Assembly (NCBI RefSeq): GCF_000720255.1
Contig: NZ_JOJE01000007.1
Location: 233,265-297,264 of the forward strand
DNA: 64,000 bases
Source of the DNA: Streptomyces griseus subsp. griseus
Lineage (GTDB): Bacteria > Actinomycetota > Actinomycetes > Streptomycetales > Streptomycetaceae
Direction of reading: 5' to 3'
Positions 33,864 through 41,398 of the stretch are shown piece by piece. The notes below the pieces were generated by a model. That model was not told the origin of the DNA. It saw only the letters and a list, made by a program, of their open reading frames with translations, and did no database searches. The translations under genes were made by a program, and so were the position numbers. Position 1 is the stretch's first letter, and every line of letters starts with the position of its first letter.

Positions 33864-34442
33864 ATGAAACAGAATGTGTCCGCTCCGGACCCCGTCGACA
33901 CCCGGCTCGGCGCCCGCCTGGCCGAGCTGCGGGCCGAACGCGGCTGGTCCCTGGGAGAGTTGGCGGAGCGCAGCGGCGTCAGCCGGTCGACCCTCTCCCG
34001 GGCCGAGCGCGCGGAGATCAGCCCCACGGCCTCCCTGCTCAACCGCCTGTGCGCGGTCTACGGACGGACCATGTCGCGGTTGCTCAGCGAGGTGGAGGCG
34101 GAGCCGGCGCCGCTGGTGCGCGCCGCCGACCAGCAGGTGTGGGAGGACCGGGCCTCCGGCTTCCTGCGGCGGTCCGTGTCCCCTCCGCATCCCGGGCTGC
34201 GCGGCGAACTCGTCGAGGGACGGCTCGCCCCGGGCGCCGACCTCGTCTACGACCGACCGCCCGTGCCCGGCCTGGAACAGCACATCTGGGTGCTGGCCGG
34301 CTCCCTCGCCGTCACGGCACAGGACGTCGAGCACACCCTGGACGCGGGCGACTGCCTGCGGCTGCGGGTGTGGGGGCCGACGCGGTTCCGGTGTGCGGGT
34401 GAGGGGGAGGCGCGGTACGTGCTGGCGGTGGTGCTGCCGTGA
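33864..34442 (+). CDS. XRE-family regulator with cupin domain
   Basis: 192 residues. Helix-turn-helix at about 15-70 (LAELRAERGWSLGELAERSG, VSRSTLSRAERAEISPTASLL in sequence) and a cupin fold at about 100-190 (LEQHIWVLAGSLAVTAQDVEHTLDAGDCLRL, in part). ATG 33864 was chosen because the palindrome overlaps the only upstream alternative (33843). The last base group overlaps the GNAT gene by 4 bases, so the acetyltransferase is probably its co-regulated partner. Confidence 0.88.
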   Translation: MKQNVSAPDPVDTRLGARLAELRAERGWSLGELAERSGVSRSTLSRAERAEISPTASLLNRLCAVYGRTMSRLLSEVEAEPAPLVRAADQQVWEDRASGFLRRSVSPPHPGLRGELVEGRLAPGADLVYDRPPVPGLEQHIWVLAGSLAVTAQDVEHTLDAGDCLRLRVWGPTRFRCAGEGEARYVLAVVLP

Positions 34443-34963
34443 CCGTGACCGTTCGATCGGTCGACGCACTCCAAGTGCGCCTGCTCGCGGAGGAATTGGC
34501 GGACCTGCTGACCGATACCGTCCACGGCGGCGCCTCGGTCGGGTTCCTCGCGCCGCTCGACCGCGCGGTGGCCGTCGCCTGGTGGAAGGAGCGCGCTGCC
34601 GCCGTGGCCGCGGGTGACCTCGCGGTGTGGGTGGCCCGATTCGACGACCGGCTGGTCGGTACCGTCAGCCTGGCCTTCCCCGACAAGCCCAACAGCCGTC
34701 ACCGCGCCGAAGTCGTCAAGCTGATGGTGCACCGCGGCGCCCGCGGACTCGGTCTCGGTCGTCGGCTCCTGACCACCGCCGAGGAGTTCGCCGCCGCGGC
34801 CGGCCGAACCCTCCTGCACCTGGACACCGAGTCCGACAGCCCCGCCGAACGGCTCTACCGCTCCGCCGGATGGACCCGGGCGGGGGAGATCCCCGACTAC
34901 GCGGCGAGCCCCGACGGGGTGCTGCGGCCGACGACGCTCTACTACAAGTCCATCACCCGGTGA
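34439..34963 (+). CDS. GNAT-family N-acetyltransferase
   Basis: 174 residues. The acetyl-CoA-binding motif A reads KLMVHRGARGLGLGRRLL, followed by the conserved ERLYRSAGWTRAGEIPDYA. The acceptor substrate is not predictable. The GTG overlaps the XRE-cupin stop (GTGA), an arrangement in which the regulator likely controls the acetyltransferase and its own gene in response to the acetylated compound (inference). Confidence 0.9.
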   Translation: MTVTVRSVDALQVRLLAEELADLLTDTVHGGASVGFLAPLDRAVAVAWWKERAAAVAAGDLAVWVARFDDRLVGTVSLAFPDKPNSRHRAEVVKLMVHRGARGLGLGRRLLTTAEEFAAAAGRTLLHLDTESDSPAERLYRSAGWTRAGEIPDYAASPDGVLRPTTLYYKSITR

Positions 34964-34993
34964 TTGTCAGTGGCAACGGCTACGGTGCGTGTC

Positions 34994-35353
34994 ATGCCCG
35001 ATGCCGAAGACGTACGCAGAGTCGCCCTCTCCCTGCCGGACACCACGGAGAAGGAGGCATGGAGCATGCCCACGTTCCGGGTCGCGGGGAAGATGTTCGC
35101 CACCTTGCCCGAGGAGGAGACCTCCATCGCCGTGCGCTGCCCGAAGGAGGAGCGCGACGAACTGGTCCTCGCCGAGCCGGAGAAGTTCTGGATCGCCGAC
35201 CACGAGGCGCAGTTCGCCTGGGTGCGGGTTCGCCTCGTCGCCGTCGAGGACGAGGCGGAGCTGCGTGACATCCTCGCCGACTCCTGGCGCCAGGCGGCCC
35301 CGCCCCGCCTCCTCGACGCCTACCCCGAGCTGGGCCTGCCGACCGCGGAATAA
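34994..35353 (+). CDS. MmcQ/YjbR-family DNA-binding-like protein
   Basis: 119 residues of the CyaY-like YjbR fold: DVRRVALSLPDTTEKEAWSMP, VRCPKEERDELVLAEPEKFW, and DILADSWRQAAPPRLL (shown in parts). Family members bind DNA or act in unknown roles. ATG 34994 gives the usual family N-terminus; a TTG at 34964 would add 10 residues. No ribosome site is evident, so the gene may rely on coupling or a leaderless message. Confidence 0.85.
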   Translation: MPDAEDVRRVALSLPDTTEKEAWSMPTFRVAGKMFATLPEEETSIAVRCPKEERDELVLAEPEKFWIADHEAQFAWVRVRLVAVEDEAELRDILADSWRQAAPPRLLDAYPELGLPTAE

Positions 35354-35434
35354 ACCGGTGCGCGATCACCGAGCCGAGTGCGGTATTGTTTCCATGCGCG
35401 CTCGGCCAGGGGAAACCCCAGGTCAGACGGGCAA

Positions 35435-35508
<74 letters not shown>

Positions 35509-35514
35509 CGGTGC

Positions 35515-35554
35515 GAAGGGTCTTCGTGGGCGAGAGCCCGTGGGGGCCCTTTTC
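35515..35554 (+). terminator. Probable terminator after tRNA-Pro
   Basis: AAGGG (35516-35520) pairs with CCCTT (35547-35551). Inside it GGGC (35528-35531) pairs with GCCC (35536-35539) around GAGA, and a T-run (CCCTTTTCG) ends the structure. It starts 7 bases after the tRNA. Confidence 0.6.
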
Positions 35555-35568
35555 GTATGGCTCGATTC

Positions 35569-36495
35569 TCAGCGGCGCGGCGCGATGGAGTTCCGGGGCA
35601 GTACTCGGCCTGACAACTGCCACTCGGGGTCGAGGCCGATGCCCAGGCGGTCCAGGACCGTGGGGGCTATGTCGACGAGCCGGGGATCGTCCAGGCGGGT
35701 GCCGGCCGGCGTCCCGGGTTCGGCGAGGATGACGAAGACCTCCCGCTCGGCACGCGTGTCGCCGCCGTGACCGCCGGAGTCGAGATGGCCGTGGTCCGTG
35801 GTGACCAGCACGGTCCAGTGCTCGTCGGTGCGGCCGGGACGGGAGCGGCGGGCTTCCACCGCTTCCAGGAGGCGGCCCAGGTGGGCGTCCTGGTCCCGCA
35901 GAGCCCGGTCGTAGGCGGGACTGAGGGGCCCTGTGTCGTGACCGGCCTCGTCGGTGGCGCCGAAGTACACGAACACGGCGTCCGGGTCGTCCTCGGTGAG
36001 CCGGCGCAAGGCGTGGTCGGCGACGAGGGCGTCCGAGGGACCGTAGCCGTCGCGGTCGCCGTCGTGGTGCACCAGGTGGCCGATGGCGGAGCCGAGCGTG
36101 CCGCGGCGTACCAGTTCCGCCCAGGACACCGCGGCCGCGGTGCGCAGACCGGGCCGGAGGGTGGCCGCGCGGGTGAGGAAGTCGGGGTACCGGAGGTAGT
36201 CGGCTCCGGTGAAGTCGTTGCCCCTCACGCCGTGCCGGTCGGGCCACACCCCGGTGAGCACGCTCGACCAGCCGGGCCCGGAGTCGGTGTAGGCCATGCT
36301 GGTCGTCGGCCCGTGGTCGGCCTGCCCGTCCGCCTCGCCGTAGGGCAACAGGCTGGTGCCGTGGGCGCCCGAGGCCATGAGGCCGTGCAGGACGGGCGCG
36401 ACGGACGGCGAGCGGATCAGCCGGTCGTAGCGCAGCCCGTCCATACCGACGACGAGCACCTTGCCGTGCGGGCGGCGGTGATGCGCGCGGGACAT
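35569..36495 (-). CDS. Alkaline phosphatase superfamily (nucleotide pyrophosphatase/phosphodiesterase-like)
   Basis: 308 residues. Metal ligands fit the family: GMDGLRYD at the start, a candidate nucleophile in TTSMAYTDSGPGWSSVLTG, FGATDEAGHDTG, and TTDHGHLDSGGHGG. The barrel ends with LVDIAPTVLDRLG as in NPP-like enzymes that cut phosphodiesters. No signal peptide is visible. On its strand TATAGT lies 6 bases before the ATG at 36495, the spacing of a -10 box for leaderless transcription. Convergent with the tRNA. Confidence 0.86.
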   Translation of the reverse strand: MSRAHHRRPHGKVLVVGMDGLRYDRLIRSPSVAPVLHGLMASGAHGTSLLPYGEADGQADHGPTTSMAYTDSGPGWSSVLTGVWPDRHGVRGNDFTGADYLRYPDFLTRAATLRPGLRTAAAVSWAELVRRGTLGSAIGHLVHHDGDRDGYGPSDALVADHALRRLTEDDPDAVFVYFGATDEAGHDTGPLSPAYDRALRDQDAHLGRLLEAVEARRSRPGRTDEHWTVLVTTDHGHLDSGGHGGDTRAEREVFVILAEPGTPAGTRLDDPRLVDIAPTVLDRLGIGLDPEWQLSGRVLPRNSIAPRR

Positions 36496-36557
36496 GGCGG
36501 AACTATAGAGGCACACGGCCCCGGCACCGCCGCTGTGCCGCCGGCAAGGTGCACGTC

Positions 36558-37118
36558 TCAGTCCACGATCAACCCGGCCGCCGCCGGTGCCCGCCCGACG
36601 ATACCGCCGTCGAAGTTCCCCTCGACCTCCGCCTTCTCGGCCGCGTTCGGATAGGGGTTGGTGCACGCGGTGCCCGCGCTGGAGCCGGACATCAGGCTCG
36701 AGCACGGGCCGGGCTTGCGGTCGGGCAGACCCAGGATGTGCCCGAGTTCGTGGGCGGAGATACGGACCGTGTCGTAGCCCTGGTCGACGGCCTGGCGCCC
36801 GATGTAGACGGTTCCGTTGCCCGGAGTCGTGGGCAGGGCACGCGGCCAGCCGTTGTCCGCGAGTACCCGGATGTTCGCGCGTTGCCCGGCGGCGGCCGGC
36901 CGCAGCTCGACGGCGTCGACACTCTCGTTCCAGATCGCCGCGCCCCGGTCGACCGCGCTCCTGAACTCCGCGGAGCCGCCGGCGTCGTAGGTGAGGACCC
37001 GGGCGGCGACGGGGGCGCCTGCCACGTCAGGGGGAGCGGCCACGGCCTGGCCGCCCGTCAGGGGCAGGGACACCATCAGGACCGCGGCCAGGCCGCCGGT
37101 CAGCGTACGGACGTGCAT
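36558..37118 (-). CDS. Secreted zinc metalloprotease, snapalysin family (M7)
   Basis: 186 residues. Signal peptide of about 28 residues (MHVRTLTGGLAAVLMVSLPL...AVAAP). Zinc site HELGHILGLPD has Asp as the third ligand, the hallmark of snapalysins, and a Met-turn follows in SSLMSGSSAG; two cysteines (GPCSS, TACTN) probably pair. Small extracellular milk-protein-type protease. ATG 37118 follows GAGGAGG. Unlike well-known snpA genes it is not flanked by a divergent LysR activator; a LacI gene is divergent instead. Confidence 0.93.
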   Translation of the reverse strand: MHVRTLTGGLAAVLMVSLPLTGGQAVAAPPDVAGAPVAARVLTYDAGGSAEFRSAVDRGAAIWNESVDAVELRPAAAGQRANIRVLADNGWPRALPTTPGNGTVYIGRQAVDQGYDTVRISAHELGHILGLPDRKPGPCSSLMSGSSAGTACTNPYPNAAEKAEVEGNFDGGIVGRAPAAAGLIVD

Positions 37119-37216
37119 GATCGACCTCCTCGTGGGGGCAGGGGGGTCGTGCTCATGACATTATCCGCAGGCGGGGCGCGGATGTTCCTTCCTGGCGTCC
37201 GCGAACAACGCCAACA

Positions 37217-37247
37217 TTCGATATTTCGTACACAGTTCGAAGTTTCG
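37217..37247 (+). repeat. Tandem 12-mers in the snapalysin-LacI promoter region
   Basis: TTCGATATTTCG (37217-37228) and TTCGAAGTTTCG (37236-37247) match at 10 of 12 positions and are 19 bp apart. They are AT-rich islands in the 366-base divergent gap. Possible regulator binding pair for the snapalysin gene, about 100-130 bases upstream of its ATG. Confidence 0.45.
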
Positions 37248-37411
37248 TTGCCGAAGATAGAGTCGCGCTCCAGGCGCGTCAACCCCTTTTGGCCGGGGGC
37301 TTTGTCTCGGGGGAATGGTGACCCCGTAACGGGTTGGCGTCTTCAACCCCGCTCTCGTGGCGCGTTATTCAACCGTGACGACTTCCCGTTGCAACACTCT
37401 TGACCGCCATG

Positions 37412-37430
37412 AATTGTTAGCGCTCACAAT
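37412..37430 (+). promoter_or_regulatory. lac-operator-like site before lacI-family gene
   Basis: AATTGTTAGCGCTCACAAT is a palindrome with one mismatched pair. It differs at one base from the corresponding part of the idealised symmetric lac operator. It lies 54 bases before the LacI-family start; TTGACC at 37400 may be the -35 that it overlaps. The nearby LacI protein has a Q-T-V-S-R recognition helix like LacI itself, which supports self-binding. Confidence 0.75.
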
Positions 37431-37484
37431 GACGTCCGCATTCATCAGTCGGCAGCCGACGACATCCGAGGAGGTGTGACCGTC

Positions 37485-38618
37485 GTGACCGTAAGGCCCC
37501 CGTTCCCCCTCCCGGCCGAGTCGGCCTCAACCGCGGACGACCGCCGTGGAGGTGCCGCAGTGGCGCCGGTGCGGCTTCGGCGGCCCACCATGGCCGACGT
37601 CGCGCGACTGGCGGGCGTGTCCCACCAGACCGTGTCCCGGGTGCTGGGCGACCACCCCAACGTCCGGGACGAGACCAGGGTGAAAGTGCTGCGGGCCATC
37701 GAGGAGATGGGCTATCGTCGCAACTCCTCCGCCCGAGCCCTGGCCACCCGACGCACCCGCACCCTGGGTGTGGTCGCCTCCGACACCACCCTCTACGGCC
37801 CGGCCAGCACCCTCTTCGCGCTGGAGGAGGCTGCACGGGCCCAGGGCTACCTCGTCTCCACGGTCAGCCTGCGAAAGCTGACCGTCGACACCCTCTCCGA
37901 GGCGCTGGACCACCTCGGAGACGGCGGGGTGGAGGGAGTCGTCGCCATCGCCCCCCAGCGGTCGGCGGTCGAGGCCCTCGCCGGACTGCGTCATCCGTTC
38001 CCGGCGGTGGTCGTGGGGAGCGGGCTCGGCGTGGACACCCCCTGCGTCACGGTGGACCAACACCTGGGCGCACGGCTGGCCACGGCACACCTGCTGGCGG
38101 CCGGGCACCGCACGGTCTGGCACCTCGCCGGACCCGAGGACTGGCAGGAGGCCGCCGACCGGGCGGCCGGCTGGCGGGCCACGCTCGAAGCGGACGGCAT
38201 CGAACCGCCGTTGCTGCTGAGGGGAGACTGGAGCCCGCTGTCGGGCTATCGTGCCGGCCAGGAACTGGCAGGCTGGGTGGGACGGGGACTGACCGCGGTC
38301 TTCGTCGCCAACGACCAAATGGCACTGGGGGTGTTGAGAGCCCTGCGGGAGGCGGGGGTACGGACTCCGGAGGACGTGGCGGTGGTCGGCTTCGACGACA
38401 TCCCGGAGTCGGAGTTCTTCGCACCTCCGCTCACCACGGTCCGGCAGGACTTCTCGGCCGTGGGCAAGCACAGCATCGCCCTGCTCCTCGACCTCATCGA
38501 GGGCAGGGAGATCTCCCAGACCCCCCGCATCGCCATCGAACCCCAACTCGTCGTCCGCGCCAGCACCTTCCCGCAGACGGCACAACGAGCCCCGCAACCG
38601 GGGGCGCCCCCCACCTGA
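37485..38618 (+). CDS. LacI-family transcriptional regulator
   Basis: 377 residues. The helix-turn-helix reads TMADVARLAGVSHQTVSRVLG, near residues 35-55, with the LacI-like HQ..R recognition pattern, then the hinge helix RNSSARALATRRT. A sugar-binding domain of periplasmic type follows (LGVVASDTTLYGP, FVANDQMALGVLRALREAG, VVGFDDIPESEFFAPPLTT in parts). GTG 37485 is preferred because GGAGG lies 10 bases upstream; GTG 37476 is too close. It probably represses itself and the sugar importer that follows 135 bases downstream. Confidence 0.92.
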   Translation: MTVRPPFPLPAESASTADDRRGGAAVAPVRLRRPTMADVARLAGVSHQTVSRVLGDHPNVRDETRVKVLRAIEEMGYRRNSSARALATRRTRTLGVVASDTTLYGPASTLFALEEAARAQGYLVSTVSLRKLTVDTLSEALDHLGDGGVEGVVAIAPQRSAVEALAGLRHPFPAVVVGSGLGVDTPCVTVDQHLGARLATAHLLAAGHRTVWHLAGPEDWQEAADRAAGWRATLEADGIEPPLLLRGDWSPLSGYRAGQELAGWVGRGLTAVFVANDQMALGVLRALREAGVRTPEDVAVVGFDDIPESEFFAPPLTTVRQDFSAVGKHSIALLLDLIEGREISQTPRIAIEPQLVVRASTFPQTAQRAPQPGAPPT

Positions 38619-38660
38619 CGTGATACGGACCGTTGGTCTTACACACCCGTACGGTCGATA

Positions 38661-38678
38661 TCTCGAACAATGATCGAC
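38661..38678 (+). promoter_or_regulatory. Shared promoter element, sugar importer copy
   Basis: TCTCGAACAATGATCGAC lies 75 bases before the sugar-binding protein gene. It matches 16 of 18 bases with 49672-49689 in front of the GH43 gene and second importer. TCGA half-sites recur in both. It does not look like the lac-like operator, so a second regulator or a common promoter may be involved. Confidence 0.55.
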
Positions 38679-38752
38679 AGGCTGGACGCAGTGCGGCCGG
38701 TCCCACGAGTACCTGGTCCATCCCGGGCCCGGCTCTTCAAAGGAGAAGAAAC

Positions 38753-39760
38753 ATGCTCAACAGAAGGAACTTCCTCACTGCGGCGGTCGGCGTTGCGGCT
38801 GCGGGCGGACTCGCGGCCTGCGCCAAGGAGGACAAGGCCTCCACCGGTACCTCCGGGGGCGGTGGCAGCAAGACCATCACCCTCGGCTTCTCCCAGGTCG
38901 GCTCGGAGAGCGGCTGGCGCAGCGCCAACACCGACTCGGTGAAGTCGGCCGCCAAGGAGGCCGGCTACAACCTCAAGTTCTCCGACGCCCAGCAGAAGCA
39001 GGAGAACCAGATCTCCGCGATCCGCAGCTACATCGCGCAGAAGGTGGACGTCATCGCCTTCTCCCCGGTGGTCGTCACCGGCTGGGACGCGGTGCTCAAG
39101 GAGGCCAAGGCCAAGAACATCCCGGTCGTCCTGACCGACCGCTCCGTCGAGACCTCCGACCAGTCCCTGTACGTGACCCTGGTGGGCTCCGACTTCACGG
39201 ACGAGGGCCGGCGCGCGGCCAAGATCCTCGAGAAGGTCCTGGAGAAGGCCGGCCACAAGGGCGCCGTGAAGATCGCCCAGCTGGAGGGCACCACCGGTGC
39301 CGCCCCCGCGATCGAGCGCGCCAAGGGCTTCAAGGAGGTCATGGACGCCTCACACAAGGACGACTGGAAGATCGTCGTCAGCCAGACCGGTGACTTCACC
39401 CGCGCCGGCGGCAAGCAGGTCATGGCGGCCTTCCTGCAGTCCAACCCGGACATCAACGTCCTCTTCGCGCACAACGACGACATGGCCATCGGCGCCATCC
39501 AGTCCATCGAGGCGGCCGGCAAGAAGCCCGGCAAGGACATCCTCATCGTCTCGATCGACGGTGTGAAGGACGGCTTCGTCGCCATGTCCGAGGGCAAGAT
39601 CAACGCCATCGTCGAGTGCAACCCGCTGCTCGGCCCCCAGCTGATGGACGTCGTGAAGAAGGTCAAGAACGGCGAGCCGGTCGAGCGCTGGATCAAGACC
39701 AAGGAGGGCGACTTCATGCAGGACCAGGCGAAGGCCGCGCTCCCCAGCCGCAAGTACTGA
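38753..39760 (+). CDS. Sugar-binding lipoprotein of ABC importer (YtfQ-like)
   Basis: 335 residues. Tat-type signal (NRRNFLTAAVGVAAAGG) with lipobox LAAC, so exported folded and lipid-anchored. Type I periplasmic-binding fold (ITLGFSQVGSESGWRSANTDS, FSPVVVTGWD, VVLTDRSVE, FAHNDDMAIGAIQSIEAAG in parts), closest by impression to the galactofuranose-binding YtfQ. The ribosome site AAGGAGAAG precedes the ATG. It is followed by a strong intercistronic hairpin, then ATPase and two permeases: the YtfQ-R-T-YjfF order. The sugar may be galactofuranose or arabinose; not resolved. Confidence 0.92.
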   Translation: MLNRRNFLTAAVGVAAAGGLAACAKEDKASTGTSGGGGSKTITLGFSQVGSESGWRSANTDSVKSAAKEAGYNLKFSDAQQKQENQISAIRSYIAQKVDVIAFSPVVVTGWDAVLKEAKAKNIPVVLTDRSVETSDQSLYVTLVGSDFTDEGRRAAKILEKVLEKAGHKGAVKIAQLEGTTGAAPAIERAKGFKEVMDASHKDDWKIVVSQTGDFTRAGGKQVMAAFLQSNPDINVLFAHNDDMAIGAIQSIEAAGKKPGKDILIVSIDGVKDGFVAMSEGKINAIVECNPLLGPQLMDVVKKVKNGEPVERWIKTKEGDFMQDQAKAALPSRKY

Positions 39761-39779
39761 CCGACCGCACCCACCGGCA

Positions 39780-39824
39780 GGGAGCCTCCGGCCGACCGAG
39801 AACGCCTCGGTCCAGGTGGCTCCC
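39780..39824 (+). promoter_or_regulatory. Intercistronic stem-loop after the binding-protein gene
   Basis: The outer arms GGGAGCC (39780-39786) and GGCTCCC (39818-39824) enclose an inner GACCGAG/CTCGGTC stem (39794-39800, 39806-39812). No T-run follows. In importer operons such hairpins protect the upstream message and partly stop read-through, so that binding protein exceeds transporter (established principle). Confidence 0.75.
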
Positions 39825-39859
39825 CGCGGGCCTGAACCCATTTCATGAGGAGCGCTGCC

Positions 39860-41398
39860 ATGGCAGAGCCGCGGCCCGTCCTGGAGATGACGGGCATTGT
39901 CAAAGAATTTTCGGGGGTACGGGCTCTGTCGGGCGTCGACTTCCGGCTCTTCCCCGGGGAGATCCACGCCCTGATGGGCGAGAACGGTGCGGGGAAGTCC
40001 ACCCTCATCAAGGTGCTGACGGGCGTCTACTCCCTCGACGGCGGCACCATCACCCTCGACGGGAAGTCCGTGCTGTTCGGCAGCCCGCTGCAGGCGCAGC
40101 AGGCCGGGATCAGCACGGTCTACCAGGAGGTGAACCTCTGCCCCAACCTCTCGGTGGCGGAGAACATCTTCATCGGACGCGAACCGACCCGCGCCGGCCG
40201 CATCCAGTGGAAGCGCCTGCGCCGCGAGGCGGCGGAGTTGGTCGACCGGCTGGGCCTCGACATCGACGTGACCGCCCCCCTGTCCTCGTACCCGCTGGCC
40301 GTTCAGCAACTGGTCGCGATCGTGCGGTCGGTGAGCACCGGCGACAACCTCGGCGGAGGATCCGGCACCAAAGTGCTGGTCCTCGACGAGCCGACGTCCA
40401 GCCTCGACCGCGGCGAGGTCCAGGAACTGTTCCGCCTGATGCGGCAGTTGAAGGACGAGGGCGTGGCGATCCTGTTCGTCTCGCACTTCCTCGACCAGAT
40501 CTACGAGGTCTGCGACCGGATGACCGTGCTGCGCAACGGCACCCTCGTCGGTGAGCACATGGTCGCCGACCTCGACCAGGTCGGCCTGGTCCAGCTGATG
40601 ATCGGCAAGGAGCTCGACCAGCTGGAGGAGCTCCACGACCAGCAGCTGCGGGCCGATGTCGGCGAGTCGCTGCTGCACGCCGAGGGGCTCGGCAGGGTCG
40701 GTGCCATCGACCCGTTCGACCTGGAGATCAAGAAGGGCGAAGTCGTCGGTCTGGCGGGCCTTCTGGGCTCCGGCCGTACCGAACTCGCCCGGCTGCTCTT
40801 CGGAGCGGATCAGCCGGACAGCGGCAAGGTGACGATCGGCGGCAAGCAGGTGTCGATGAGCGCCCCGAACGACGCCATCGGCGCCGGCGTCGCGTTCTGC
40901 TCGGAGAACCGCAAGACCGAGGGCCTGGTGCCGGACCTCACGGTGCGTGAGAACATCATCCTCGCGCTGCAGGCGGCCCGCGGCTGGACCCGCCCGATCC
41001 CGGCGTCCCAGCGGGACGAACTGGTCGCCAAGTACATCAAGGCGCTGGACATCCGCCCCGCCAACCCCGAGGCCCGCGTCGGCCAGCTCAGCGGCGGCAA
41101 CCAGCAGAAGGTTCTGCTCGCCCGCTGGCTGATCACCCAGCCGAAGCTCCTCATCCTGGACGAGCCGACACGCGGTATCGACGTCGGCGCCAAGGCCGAG
41201 ATCCAGAAGCTGGTGGTCTCCCTCTCCGAGGACGGCATGTCCGTCCTGTACATCGCGGCCGAGCTGGAGGAGGTACTCCGGCTCAGCCACACCATCGGAG
41301 TGCTGCGCGACCGCCGGCTGGTGGCGCAGATCGCCAACGGCCCCGAGATCACCCCCAGCCGGATTCTGGAGACCATCGCGAGCGGAGAACACGAGTGA
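39860..41398 (+). CDS. Sugar ABC importer ATPase, tandem domains (YtfR/RbsA-like)
   Basis: 512 residues with two nucleotide-binding domains. Domain 1 has Walker A GENGAGKST and Walker B VLVLDEPTSSLD; its signature is degenerate (SSYPLAVQQLV). Domain 2 has a degenerate P-loop (GLLGSGRTELARLL) and signature LSGGNQQKVLLARWL with Walker B LLILDEPTRGIDVG. This asymmetry is normal for RbsA/YtfR-type ATPases. ATG 39860 was chosen because GAGGAG precedes it; 39845 overlaps that site. Overlaps the permease gene by 4 bases. Confidence 0.94.
   Translation: MAEPRPVLEMTGIVKEFSGVRALSGVDFRLFPGEIHALMGENGAGKSTLIKVLTGVYSLDGGTITLDGKSVLFGSPLQAQQAGISTVYQEVNLCPNLSVAENIFIGREPTRAGRIQWKRLRREAAELVDRLGLDIDVTAPLSSYPLAVQQLVAIVRSVSTGDNLGGGSGTKVLVLDEPTSSLDRGEVQELFRLMRQLKDEGVAILFVSHFLDQIYEVCDRMTVLRNGTLVGEHMVADLDQVGLVQLMIGKELDQLEELHDQQLRADVGESLLHAEGLGRVGAIDPFDLEIKKGEVVGLAGLLGSGRTELARLLFGADQPDSGKVTIGGKQVSMSAPNDAIGAGVAFCSENRKTEGLVPDLTVRENIILALQAARGWTRPIPASQRDELVAKYIKALDIRPANPEARVGQLSGGNQQKVLLARWLITQPKLLILDEPTRGIDVGAKAEIQKLVVSLSEDGMSVLYIAAELEEVLRLSHTIGVLRDRRLVAQIANGPEITPSRILETIASGEHE

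Noticed and set aside
36558..37118. Snapalysin gene as part of the LacI sugar regulon
   Set aside because: The lac-like operator lies next to the LacI start, about 300 bases from the protease start, too far for direct repression of the divergent gene.
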